Source of the DNA: Eumeta japonica
Taxonomy: Eukaryota > Arthropoda > Insecta > Lepidoptera > Psychidae
Assembly (NCBI GenBank): GCA_005406025.1
Contig: BGZK01001333.1
Span: 105,219-169,218 of the forward strand
Direction of reading: 5' to 3'
DNA length: 64,000 nucleotides
The position numbers were made by a program, and so were the translations under genes. The notes below the pieces were generated by a model. It had not been told where the DNA came from. It was given only the letters and a program-made list of their open reading frames with translations, and did not search any database. This document shows, piece after piece, positions 1-11,813 of this stretch (within the stretch, counting starts at the first letter, position 1; the number at the start of each line of letters is the position of its first letter).

Positions 1-60
1 TGAATCCCTATATGTTTTGATTCTCAGGCAACTTTCTACTCCACTCGGCCGCCACCTTCC

Positions 61-606
61 ACAATTAGTATTATGAACGCGGCATTAACATGCGGCATCG
101 AATCTACTGCTGACCCTCCGATGTGTTCTTCCACTACGAATTCCTATCCATTGAATTGAATATTGATTCGAGAGGATTCGGAAATATCGAACACCTAAGC
201 AAGTATTAATATTTTATTTATCTTAATCAACCAAATAGTTATAATGTTATTTCTACTTAAGTTTCGTGTAAGATCGGCACATCCTCAGAAAAATGCAGAG
301 TGTTACATTTACCAGGGTGTCGGGAGAGGTAAAACTACCAATATTTGCGTTCCCAATCTGTCTGTAATTGCATTTTTCTGAGGATGTGCTGATATAGCAT
401 TAAACGTGTGTAGAAATAATATTATAACTATTTAGCGGACTAAGATGAATAAACAATTAACACTTGATTAGGTGTTCGATATGTGTCAGTCTTCTCGAAT
501 CAATATTAAATCAGTTGGATAGGGATTCGTAGTGGAAGAATAAATTCAAGAGTCAGCGGTGGGTTGCACGCTGCATGTTAATACATGTAGCAGGTAGACT
601 AATTAT
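61..606. repeat. Long palindromic (fold-back) element
   Basis: The arms 61-297 and 369-606 are reverse complements of each other with scattered mismatches, around a unique centre of about 70 bp. Matching pairs include CACATCCTCAGAAAAATGCA at 278-297 with its exact complement at 369-388, the GTTATAAT/ATTATAAC blocks, a TTCTTCCACTACGAAT block, and ACAATTAGT at 61-69 with ACTAATTAT at 598-606. The symmetry stops on both sides at the same distance from the centre, so these look like the true ends. There is no coding potential. It is best read as a non-autonomous fold-back DNA transposon; no clear target duplication was found. Confidence 0.75.
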
Positions 607-1714
607 GTCGTCTAAATACGACTAATTATGGATTTCCGCGAAATAACTCCTCACACAATAGAATATTGGTATTATGGTTATACTACATCACTTTTGTGAA
701 ATTTATCATGACGAATATTGGACGTACGAAAATAGGGAGATGAAAAGCATAATGAATGGTTTCTAACGTTCAAGTTTCTCTTAATCTCTTTTAGAAATCT
801 AGATATTATTATGAAGATAATGACAACAAAATCATTGACGTTAGAGTTAAAATCAATTGTGTTACTTAAATATTTTAGAAGTTTCGTCAGTTATTTGACA
901 TTGTTATTGTGATTTCATGAAAACCTAGTATTCAAAAGCTTAAAAAGGATATCTAGTGGTGCACAAATAATAATCAAAGCGATGAGTTAAACTTGTTTTC
1001 GACGTTGAAAGTTTCCTCTCTTTGATTAAAGAACAAATATATCTGCTGAGTTATCTTTTTTTTTGTATTACTCCGATTCTGTTCAACCGAGTGGAAAATT
1101 CTTCTGCTTTGTACGAAATCCGTAGTAACTTCTTCGTCTCCTGAAACTTTTAAAACGATTTCCCTTTAATTTCAGAGCTGTCGAACAATCGAGTCTTGTT
1201 ACTGAATTTAACTCATTTATAATTATCCTATTGAACTGAAATGGAAGTAATTTCTCTATTAAAAACATATAAAACAATGTTTCGAAGATTGTTCATATGA
1301 GTATTTAAAAAATATTTTAAGAGGAAAGAACACGTACGTATATAGATATTTTAAATTTTTTAAAGAAAAAAAATGATTTTTAAATAAAAAAAAGACACCA
1401 AACATTTGAAGTGTTTGGTGTCTTTTTTCTGAAAATTAGATACGTGTAACGCTTTCTTTTTAGCATTGCAACTCAAAATCAATTTGTGCTTAATATTGAT
1501 TAAAAAAAGAGTCTCCAAGGGTTGCAAATTCGTGGATTAGCAACAAAAGTGAAGCTGCCAACGTAAGTTATCATGAAATATATGCTATGGGAGGTGCGGC
1601 TACCATGGTTTATACTTATGCAAGGAAACACGGAAATCTGGACATGCATCACGTTTATTTCACGGGAACGAAATCTAAGGTTTCACAAAGCGATGAGTGT
1701 ATATGGAGTTAGAA
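607..1714. other. Non-coding stretch, nothing recognised
   Basis: AT-rich DNA without a credible exon. Apart from the hairpin at 1388-1428, and a second copy of the motif ACTAATTATG just right of the palindromic element (near 620-629), I see no structure here. Confidence 0.5.
1388..1428. repeat. Perfect 17 bp hairpin with T-run
   Basis: The arms 1388-1404 and 1412-1428 (TGTTTGGTGTCTTTTTT) are exact reverse complements around a 7-base loop. The sequence reads A-run, stem, loop, stem, T-run. It is too short for a typical animal microRNA precursor and could be a small palindromic relic. Confidence 0.7.
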
Positions 1715-1880
1715 TAGCGCGTCCGCGTGTTAATCTGTACAATCGTGTTCGGCGGAAAAGGAGTGTGAGCAGCCGGCGACAGCTAGGCGCGCATGCGCTC
1801 TACTCAGTGAAACGCACAGGCGGACGGCCGCGAGAGGCTCTAGGTGCCAGTACTGAAACGCGGTTAATAGATAATATTCT
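1715..1880. promoter_or_regulatory. GC-rich island with NRF-1-like palindrome
   Basis: A locally GC-rich block in AT-rich DNA, containing the 10 bp palindrome GCGCATGCGC at 1789-1798. This is the core bound by the NRF-1/Ewg family. A TCAGT initiator-like motif lies just downstream (near 1804-1808). It could be a promoter or non-coding first exon, perhaps upstream of the otopetrin exons, but no coding exon follows. It could equally be a GC-rich repeat. Function is inferred from motifs only. Confidence 0.25.
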
Positions 1881-3498
1881 TACCCATGTTTATTTATGAA
1901 AAATATTTTAATTAAAAAAATAAGTGCTTGCATAACAGTAATAACAATTAGCTTATGGTTGTAGCGTAGAATCTATGTTATAATGACATTTTTCCCCCAG
2001 TTTACGCGCCATCTACAAGCTTGTACTTAGAAAGTTGCGCTTTAACAATAACATTAACAAACGATAGACTAATATCTGCAATATACTAAGTTTTAATAAA
2101 GATCAATAAAATTAGAACAATTGATCAGGTGCGAATCAGACGGGTCAACCTAAGGTTCCACACTGTAAAATATAGAAAAAAGTCGCGCGGGATCACTGTA
2201 GCTTACAAATTAAGCTGTTGGTGAAACAAAAATATAATTATTTCCTTAAAAGTTCTAAATGCATAAAGATTTTATTTCATTTAATTTGTAATATGTATAC
2301 TAAACCTATAATCATGAATTATTTCGGGTTATTTATCTTACAAAATTTTGAGGTGACAGAAAAATTGCTTTTTTGTGCAAATTTTCGGGTATAAGGTAGT
2401 AACAAATATGGCACAAAATTATAAGTATTTACGATTTAATAAGAAATATAAAAGTTAAAAATATTGTGGTTATACCTTACATTGTTTTAGAGGAATAGAC
2501 ATGTTATTTAGTTAAATGGATATTAAATAAATAAATCAATACAAATAAATAAATATATCGTTCTTACATAAAAAGCTTTCATGTGGTCGAGTCCTTGCGT
2601 AAAATCTCGCATTTTGTTTTTTCTGTCTATTACAGAATAACGTGATTGCCGCGCTCGCGCTTGACTGATCCTTGCTGGCATTTTATTTCCACTTTGGCTT
2701 GTCGATAGTTGAAAGGCGGATTGCTTCGACACAAAGTGCTCGCCCAGAAACGTTTGAAAGGGCTGCTACTCCTTTGAGAAATCATAAATGGCAGTTCCCA
2801 AAGCAAAAATGGATTTGATTTACTTTTCTTGGGCCGCGTATATTTTTGTTCATGTATTTTCTCGCTTTGCATATTGTCTGTTGACAGCGAAGTTTTGCGT
2901 TCTTGCAAGCGGTCGTTTTCAAGAAAATTCACCTCGGTAGTGGCGACTGAGATTATATTTTGAGACGTTAAAAAATAATGTTGTATATCTCAACTACATT
3001 AAAAACCCCCACTTGTTGTCGCATTCGTTTAGGATTAGCGAAGTACTGAATTGAAAATTTAGCATCAAGCTATATATACACCTTATTACGATTTATAGAT
3101 GAACAAAACCAAAAAAAATCTGAGCAACAGTTATATACTTATTATATGGCTTATTTGTTCATTTCTACACATATTAAATTCGAAATCAAGTATGTCTTTA
3201 TTCCATAGGTCTCAAACAACACTTGAAATATGTTACAATAAATCAAGAATTTACATTGTAGTACTTAGTTTTACCACTTTACCACTAGTTCGGAAGGCTG
3301 CGTAAGTCCAAGAAGTTTAAATTAAAATCAATGTACGTATTAAGGTTTGAAATGCAAAATTTTAGACTTTTAAATTAAACAAAACAACAAATTGTTGCAA
3401 ATTAATTAAATTTAGAAATATAATTTTCATGTATACAAAAAGTTTTTACATATATCGTTAATTTACATTAACTGTTAACATTAGCATGTCAGTGACGC
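1881..3498. other. Non-coding stretch, nothing firm
   Basis: No recognisable gene. A 100-codon minus-strand frame at 2630-2932, overlapped by a second frame at 2523-2732, lies in a slightly more GC-rich patch, but I recognise no domain in either. The rest is AT-rich. Confidence 0.4.
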
Positions 3499-3625
3499 GA
3501 ACTCATAAAATTTTACTTATCCGAAAATCAACCAATGAGCATAAAAAAATCACATATGCTGTACTAGCAAGTCGGATATGCAGTCATATGAACTCATAAA
3601 ATTTTATCCATCAGAAAGTCACCTA
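3499..3625 (+). repeat. Direct repeat pair, 91 bp apart
   Basis: GAACTCATAAAATTTTA occurs at 3499-3515 and again from 3590, with similar sequence after each copy (ATCCGAAAATCA and ATCAGAAAGTCA). This looks like a two-unit remnant of a tandem repeat with a 91 bp period. Confidence 0.6.
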
Positions 3626-3989
3626 ACATGCCTAAAGCAGTTTATACTTCAAAAATGATATAAAAAACAGTAACAGATATTTTTGTCTTTAAAAGTATAC
3701 TATAAGAGACAAGTTTTTGGGATGTCAAGATAAAGAATTTAATAAAATAATATGTGATCTAAATTTAATAATTAAAAGCGGGAAATCTAAATCAACACAA
3801 GTAACAATTATTATCAATGCGTCAAACATTTTTTTTAACAAGGTGTTATAAGCTTCACCTCTATTTATCTATGTATGCGACGAACATTAAGAGACTAAAT
3901 TTCACGCACTTCTAATTGTTGGATAATCATGTGACTCGGCAATTGTGTGTAATTCTGATGACTATACAATAATATGGTATCATTGGACT

Positions 3990-4480
3990 GATCTGATGCT
4001 AGAGCTAGAAAGTAAGCAAAGGAATTCCATGACAGAATAACATATCCTAACTTTGTTCAAGCTTGTTGGAATTACCCTGATATGTATTTGCCATGAGCGA
4101 TTTCCAGAATTTAATGATGGAGCCGGAAAGTAAGCAATAGCATTCCATAATAAAACAACGTGTCCGAACCGCATTCAGACTTGTTGGAATCGTCTTAAAA
4201 AGCGCTTTGGTCATGATTAATTTCCAGGGTCTGATGTATTCTAACCGCTCGCTTAAATTGTCTTGAGATTCACCTAGGCGTGATAGATTTTCATGACTTC
4301 ATGACGGAGCTGCAAGGTTGGCACTGAAACTTCATAACGGAACAAAGTATTCTAGCCGTATTTGGATTTGCTTTAATTGTCTTGAAATGTACTCCAGTCG
4401 TGAACGATTTTGAGAATTTTATAAGAGATCCAGAAGGTGGGCACTGAAACTTCGTAACATCACAACCTATTCTAACTGTG
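3990..4480 (+). repeat. Degenerate tandem array, ~120 bp unit
   Basis: About four diverged units of roughly 118-120 bp. Anchors such as AAAGTAAGC (4009, 4127) and AAGGTTGGC/AAGGTGGGC (4314, 4434) are followed each time by a CATAACA/CGTAAC-like block and a CTTGTTGGAAT or TTAATTGTCTTGAAAT block. The gap between the second and third anchors is 186 bp, which fits one whole unit plus a partial unit. No coding function is seen. Confidence 0.65.
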
Positions 4481-6719
4481 AAGCGTAAAACACGCTTTCA
4501 TAAGTAGATAGCTGTATTACAGCTCATGTTTTTCCTATAAATGTGAATATGAATTTATTTATGTGTCATTTCCTCTTTGAGGCATTAATGTTTTAATCGA
4601 TTGTAGCACTATTCAGGACGCGTGTAGCTTTTAACACGGAGGACGACAAAGGCCTTTGTTAAAACGAAATTTAAACGCGGGTAGGGTAGCGGTAAGTCGA
4701 TAGTCCATAAATGAAGTAAAATACAGCTATGAAACTAGCGAAATTCTAAAACTACCTCAATTCAATACATTATTGTGTTAATAAACGTACGAATTCTTAT
4801 GATAATTCAATAACTTTCAAACAAAAACATTTTCACATGAATGTAAAATAATAAAACAAAGTTTCTAAGTCAATTAACTTTGATTTGTACGAAATTTACT
4901 TAATGTAAGGTCTTATGTTTTCGTTCTCGCGATCCATATTTATATGCTAACTTTGGGCGTATTATAAATTCATTTATAGAAAATTTGAGTGTATCAAAAT
5001 TTCAATTATGTAATATTCAATATTTAAAAATTTGAGCGTTAAATGTATTGATCGATCAGATCGAAAAAAAACTTTAGCATCGCTAAATTCTGGTGATTGC
5101 TGTTTAAATCTGTTAGAGATATAATACTTAAAAAAGTTGTGTGGCAAACCATTATAAAGGACTCCGATTTTAATAGACAATTATTAACATTCGTGTTAAT
5201 AACTCAAATTACGTACTAAATATGTAAATAGCACTCATTATGTTTTGCAGTTTTAAGGAATCAATTTTTTGACAAGACATTAATTTACTTCAGAATTAAA
5301 ACTGTGAAACATTGATTATTAATATCATTACTACTACAGTACAACACACGAAACCTTTCCGATCTGAATTGTCTGCAAATGATTTAATGCGCAGGGTTAA
5401 CACTCCCCGACACTTCTTCCTTCTCCCTCGCATGCCACTTTTACGCCATTGTAACTCTTTCGTGATTAACTTCACAGCGGCAAAGTTTCGTGCGTTGTAC
5501 TGTATATAGTTTTACATAGTGATATGGTTGCTGTACAATATGAGTTCAATTCAGTAGTAGAAGAAAATATGCAAGAGACAAAAGTGACACCCGTTCATGC
5601 TGACAGTACACAGGCATAGCTTATTTTTGTATAGTAATGTTATAAATGTTTGTTAATTTGTTACGATTTCACACATAAATCCCTGAACTGATTTGGATGA
5701 AATTTGGTACGAAAATATCTAGAATCTTAAAGACAGTTGTTAACCTCTTTTTGTGTCTTTTTTTGTATATCTTCGTTCAATTATATATAGTAGATAAAAC
5801 AGTTTTAATGAAATTTTGGATGGCAAATGGAATATGCTGTCTCGCAAAATATAAGTTACTATCTACCTGTTTATTTGTTTGTATCTTCTTATGAACACAT
5901 TCTTATGAACACAACAACACACACATGAACACTGATAGAAATCATCGTTGAATAAATATCATAAACAAACCGGGTTCGGGTTTTAGTTTTCAATAAGGTT
6001 TTTTTGTCTATGTGAACCGATCCGCGGGATAAAGCTAACATATTGGTAACCACAATAATTAAGGTGCGATGTTATTATACAAAAAGTCAATTTCTCCGTA
6101 ATATTACTTGTTTCCTTCGTTTCGGAACTTATTGTTTTTTTTTTTGCGACCACTCGATAAGCGAATTCCGTGCTACCTGAAGCATTTTCCATTTTCCGTC
6201 ACATAATCCAGAGACCCTTTGGCTGCGCGGGCGACGACGGCCTGTCCCCCGCGACCAGCCGTTCTGGAAATAACTACAGAGATTCTTTTCTCGTCGCTTA
6301 ACATTTGTTATTCAAATAGCGCGGGAAGCTTCCTGTACAGGCGACGTTGCTCCAAAGCTGAAAACACCTTCGTTTTCTTTGTTTTCTTTCGAATCTTTTT
6401 CTTATACTGTTCTCAATATTGTGTTTGAGCTGTCCTGTTTACAATACGCAAAAACTGTTAATCCTTACAAAGACGACCATTGACAAGATTTAAAGTAAGC
6501 ACTCTGAGGTGTCTATATTGTCACATTGTCAATTCCATAAACGACAAATTATCTCTAATTCGTTCCGACTTTTGACCACCGCCCGTGCCGAAGTCGGCTT
6601 AAGCAATTATAAGTCAAATCTCAATCAAATCGCTCAAATTAACCACGGAACTGTAAATCACTTTAAACACTCTCTCTCTATGTTAATGAGAACAACTTGA
6701 GCAACTTTGAACAAAATTG
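4481..6719. other. Non-coding stretch, weak repeat traces
   Basis: No gene is supported. Around 5640-5960 the text resembles a common lepidopteran interspersed repeat (a GATTTGGATGAAATTTGG core). Around 6215-6360 there is a GC-richer patch of unknown meaning. Short open frames here have no recognisable domains. Confidence 0.4.
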
Positions 6720-7258
6720 GTAAAACTATAAGGGTTCTTAACACTCCTCACGGAACTCAAAAAATTTTTTTTAGCTACCTTTCTAGTAAAGTTTATCTAA
6801 ATCAGTAAAGCTATATAAGGGTTCATATAATCCTCATAGAACTTTTAAAAAAGCATCGCATATCCTTTCATTCGTTTCCAGCCAACTCCTTAGTAAATTT
6901 TATTTGAACCGGTAAAATAATCAGGATTCTTAATAATTCTTACGGAACCCTAAAAATGTATCGTATATGTTTTTATTGGTTTTCAGATAACTCCCTACAA
7001 ATTTTTATCCAGATCGGTGAAACTATAAAGTTTCTTAGTTATTCTTACGGAATTCTATAAATGTATATCCTTCCACTTGTCTCTAGCTACATTTCTACTG
7101 CATTCTATTGAATTCAGTTGAACTATAAAGGTTCATAGTCATTTTAACGGAACCTTAAAAAGGTATCATATATCCTTTCATTAATACATCCATATTAAAC
7201 ATTATCAAAATTGTAGTAGTTTTTAGTAATCTTTCACGGGACCCTAAAAAAATCGAAC
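6720..7258 (+). repeat. Degenerate tandem array, ~86-106 bp unit
   Basis: Six diverged units, each with an ACTATAA..GGTTCTTA block, a TTACGGAACCCTAAAAATG-like block and, in several, a CCTTTCATT..TTTCCAG block. The GGAAC anchors lie near 6751, 6837, 6943, 7048, 7148 and 7237. The array stops about 30 bp before the left end of the large DNA transposon. Confidence 0.7.
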
Positions 7259-7764
7259 ACTTGACAATTTTTATTGTAGACAGCTTTCACACTGAAAAAA
7301 AAATATAGTTGTAGGTACAGAATTTCTGTTGTGAGTACCCATACAGAGGGTCACATATGGGACAGCAGTCTGGATTGTAATGATTATCCTCTATAGATTG
7401 TTAATAAATTACTATAAGGATGGTACGTGTAATGACGTCATTAATATTATGACATCATAACTTTTATCTTTTTGGTATGTAATGATTACAATTTGTTTGT
7501 CACTATTAACGTCTCTAATATGTTCTCAACACTCTATTAGGGTAAGTACTATTATGTTAGAATGTATTTATCACCATAAATACTACTAGTAACTATTACA
7601 TTTTCTGTAGTAATTACAATATTAAATGTCAACAGTTACCTTCTTTAATGTTAGCACTATAAAAGTGGGGTGTGATGATTACTATCGTATTGTGTGACTA
7701 ATACCATATTGTAGAATATGCATTACTGAAATATAGTAATCAACTACAGTGAAGTATGGTTATA

Positions 7765-7978
7765 ATTACAGAATATGAGGGTTATTTTCAAGTCAGTGAT
7801 TCAATGTCATGTGACATTGCACATAATATTTAACGAAAACAGTAATCCATTCTCGGATACCTCTCACAATACTTAAATGTATTGTACGAAGTTTGTGAGA
7901 ATGCGAATTACTGTTTTCGTTAAATCACAATGAGACATTGAATCACATGACCCAAAAATAACCCTATCATAAATTACT
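7765..7978. repeat. Palindrome of ~100 bp arms inside the transposon
   Basis: AGGGTTATTTT at 7778-7788 pairs with AAAATAACCCT at 7955-7965. Further in, GATTCAATGTC pairs with GACATTGAATC and TTAACGAAAACAGTAAT pairs with ATTACTGTTTTCGTTAA, converging near 7871. The arms are imperfect because of short gaps. It could be a nested miniature fold-back element or part of the transposon itself. Confidence 0.75.
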
Positions 7979-8899
7979 GGGATTAAAATTCAGAATAAAT
8001 TAAAAAAAAATCATGTTTATATCTAATCATTTATTTAATTTAATAGTCAATATGCTAATTTTATAATTGCTTACATGCAGTACTTTAAAGTTTATTGTCT
8101 AATATTCAAGATGGAAAATCAGATAGATTATACATATTATTACATATTCATATCTTACCATATCTATACACAAATTCTTAATACTAAATTCTCATAGCCT
8201 AAAAATATTGGACTGTAAAATTTACAGAAAAATTGAAATCAACCTAATACAGATTTGTATGTATTATTCTAAGGATTCCTAATTAATATATAAGAAGGAA
8301 AAATTATTCATTTACATTGCAAAAAAACATTTAATATTTACTTACTATTGTCAGATATATTGCCAATCACATTAGTAAGACAAAATATAAAAATAAGACA
8401 TTACTTGGGTACAACAAACAATAAGTATTTTACAATTAGGTATAAAGAGTAATATCATTTAATTATTATTGAACTATTTAAAAAATCAGTTAACAAGTTT
8501 TAGTATTTTTTCAAATAAGATTGTAGCATTCTTAAATTGAGCCTCTGATAGTTATTAACAGTTGACCTTTTGAGTCTACATTAATATTGTTTGGTATTGG
8601 AGAAATCAAGGAACTTTGTTTAAGATACACATAATTACTAGTTTCATTTACCTCATATGCATATGTGTGTTGATCAAAAGCAATTGTAATGAGAAGCTTA
8701 CAATAAAAGATTACATCTTTTGTCCATGTAAATATATATTTTTATAATGCCAAATACATAGTTTTCATCAAGTACATCAACAGTCAAAACATTTTCTTTT
8801 TGTATAGTGTACCTTTGACTTTAGCCCATGTAACTTGAAATAAGGTATTTTGAGTTGCAATATTAACTGCATCTAATATCTTAGAAGAAAAGTTACACA

Positions 8900-11813
8900 T
8901 TCCTCTTTGCCAGGACCTGCATGTACACTGTCACCCAATTTACCCTTCAAAAATCTCATTTAATTGTAACTGTTGTCTTATAGCTAATGTTTTACATATA
9001 TTTTCTGTTAGAAGAAGACTGAGCAGCAATTTTAAAGGTTCTGTGCTTAGCCTCAAACCTCATGGACCACAAAAGAACTGGAGGCCCTAATTTGTGAATT
9101 ATTTGATGATAATGTGTTAAGAAATGAAATTTTGGTTTAAATTTTCGCCACTATATTGCATATAGTGCTTTGCAAAAGAAGCTTTGAATTTCCTACATAA
9201 AACGAGTACAAACTTTCAGCCAAATCCAGATAGTCACGGAGTAGTGATTTTGTTGAGACATCTTTTAGGATAGAGAGTTTCTTTCTAGCTGCATTCAAGA
9301 TATTTTGTTTGTAGATTGGGAAATTATTCCATAGTTTTGGTTAGAAGATGGATAAAGGAAATCAAAATCCTTCAGCAACTGCAAGAAAATTGCAAATAAG
9401 CACATATTAATGTCAAAATTAAATAGGTATACATTAATGTCCAAAATAATAATTAGAAAACCATTTCAATCACAATTGAACAATTTTTTAGTAAAATTAT
9501 ATAGAAACATGATATTTATGACACATGTGTAATAAGAATTATTAATTGTAATTTAGATGCTAGCACTCAATATTAGATAGGTCTAAATCAAAAGTATTTA
9601 TAAATGGTTCATAAATGTCTCTAAAGTATCTATGCTTTTATATTACATATATTTAAATATTTCATTGTACTTACCAATATATAACCTGTTGGTTTTTAGT
9701 GCAGGATATTTATTTATATATACTGAGGCTGGGGCATTAGTGTTTTTTACCAGCTTGAGCCTAGTTCCTGCAGTTCTAATCCAATGAGATTCAACAGTGT
9801 CCCAAGGATCAGTACAGTTTTCTAACCATTGGAGAAGGTCAGAAGAGTCTTCAAACTCAAATAAAGCTGAAATACAGTATTTTCAGGAAATTACTATCTT
9901 AGTACATTCATTATAGTAATAATTTTTTATAATATTATATGTTTAACATTTTTTTTTACATTGTTAAATGTAATATTATTTAAATTGGTAAGTATTTCAT
10001 ATTAAATACTATGATTTTTTTTGTAAACTGTGCTGTCTTCGTACATTTAAAGAAAAGTTTTAATGTTCTTGGTAATTTACTAAACAATTTTAAACCACAA
10101 AATCCCATATAACACAGCTCTTTTTGGTAGAAAATCATTAAATACAAAAACTGCATTTATAAAATTAAATTAAAATCTTCTTACCATTATCACTGCTCAC
10201 ACTTTCTAAGTAATAGGTGAGCGCGGAGGACGATGATGATGACCTTCTGCTTATTAGACCAGACTTTCTGTACTCTCTTTTCTGTTGTGGTAGCAATCTT
10301 GTAGTTTCCCAGAGGCAAGTCTTCTAACTCCTGGTGAAAATTTATGTACGGCAAGTAATATGTTGCCTTATTTTCTTTTGGAAAAATTATAGTTATTTCA
10401 TGAGCCCACTGTAACATCCGGGAAGATGGAATAATTCTTGAAGGATCATTTTTTAATTCTTCTTTAATGATTAAATTGCATATTTTGCTGCGACCAGCAG
10501 AATCTAGTACTCCAGATGTTTTATATGCAGCAAGAATACTTCTTCCATCTTGCGATGAGTGCAACAATTCATATAAATTATTCTGTAACATAGATTCAAT
10601 CAATCAAATCAAGGTATTTGATTTCCATACATAAGCATCTACTAATTCTAAATAAATAAATAACATTATATGTATTATTAACAAGCTTTTATATGGATGT
10701 AATTAATTAGGACTTTTATTTAACACTAAGTGATAATAGAAAAACCGGCTAAGTGCGAATCAGATTCGCGCACGAAGGGTTCTGTAACATATCTCCTTTT
10801 TTTAGTTTTTATTTTTATTTGAATTAATAGGCATTTATTTTTAAAGTGAATATAAGTAAATATAAATATTCTGCAAATATTTCAAGTTTCTACCTGTTGT
10901 CGTTATTAAGATCAAGAAAAAAATGGCAAAAAAATCACGTTTGTTGTATGGGAGCCCCACTTAAATACCTATTTTATTCTGTTTTTAGTATTTGTTGTTA
11001 CAGCGACAACAGAAATACATCATCTGAAAATTTCAACTGTCTAACTACCGTGATAGCAAGACAGTTGAAATTTTCATGAGATACAGCCTGGTGAGAGACA
11101 GACAGCCGAACAGAAGAGTCTTAGTAATAGGGTTCCATTTTTTGGATACGGAACGCTAATAATTAGTTTCTTAATTGACTATATTTTTTGTAACGATTCT
11201 ACATCAAATTCACAGTTAATTTGTTAATAACATTAAGAGAACATAAACACTCTTTTCTTGACCTTCTGAATACTGCCTTTAAAATTACTGATGTTTATAG
11301 AGTTACAATATAATTGTTTTGACAAGCATTAATTAGTTTTTAATATGGAGAACTTTTGAACAAATTAATTGGTTAATTTAATTAACTTTAATATTACAAT
11401 TATTTGTGGCGTCCCATTTTTTTTGTGAAGATCTGCATTTTGTGAAGAATAAACTTACATTGTTTATATTCAGAATAAAATCAGATACATCAGAAAACTC
11501 CTTGGCGTTTTCCACAGCAACCCCACTCTGATTGCTTTCAGGTTTTTCTGGGAAATCAAACACTACGCAGGTCTATGATAAAAAAATAAAAGATTCTTAT
11601 GTTTTGCCCATATACAACAAGAATAGAGAATACTTTGATGTTGAGACAAAGAAGTAAATGTCAGTATATCAGCAAGGATGGATGTTGTATTTTTGGTTAT
11701 TTTGGTTATTACATCGATATACATATTAAAATTTAATACGACTTACCTTTGAATAATTCAATATAATCATCCATTTTCCACTGCGTGAGTAGGGTTTGAG
11801 TTTCTTCATCCAT
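8900..11813 (-). pseudogene. Decayed multi-exon transposon gene, unnamed family
   Basis: Four exons can be read with fitting splice phases: 11813-11747 (starts MDEETQTLLTQWKMDDYIEL, ends phase 1 at GTAAG), 11562-11459, 10582-10190 and 9866-9675 (donor GTAAGT). The start has the look of a SAM-type helical domain (W..DDYIELF). Exon 3 holds conserved-looking blocks (GRSKICNLIIKEEL, ITIIFPKENKATYYLPYI). Exon 4 reads WIRTAGTRLKLVKNT then INKYPALKTNRLYI. Downstream remnants near 9383-9170 (LLKDFDFLYP, then NNFPIYKQNILNAARKK in another frame) and 9125-8900 (MRFEAKHRTFK, then NICKTLAIRQQ) carry blocks I associate with a multicopy animal family of unknown function. Frameshifts near 10250 and 9340, and several stops beyond, show it is dead. 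It may be cargo or the mobilising enzyme. Confidence 0.6.
10742..11155 (+). repeat. Lepidopteran-type interspersed repeat, nested
   Basis: It starts AAACCGGCTAAGTGCGAATC and ends with GGATACGGAACGCTAA, preceded by the GAGATACAGCCTGGTGA and GACAGACAG words typical of this abundant lepidopteran repeat. It lies in an intron of the decayed transposon gene, between exons 2 and 3, so it inserted after the transposon did. Confidence 0.65.

Noticed and set aside
2523..2932. Two overlapping minus-strand frames (100 and 69 codons)
   Set aside because: No domain recognised, basic low-complexity composition, no splice support.
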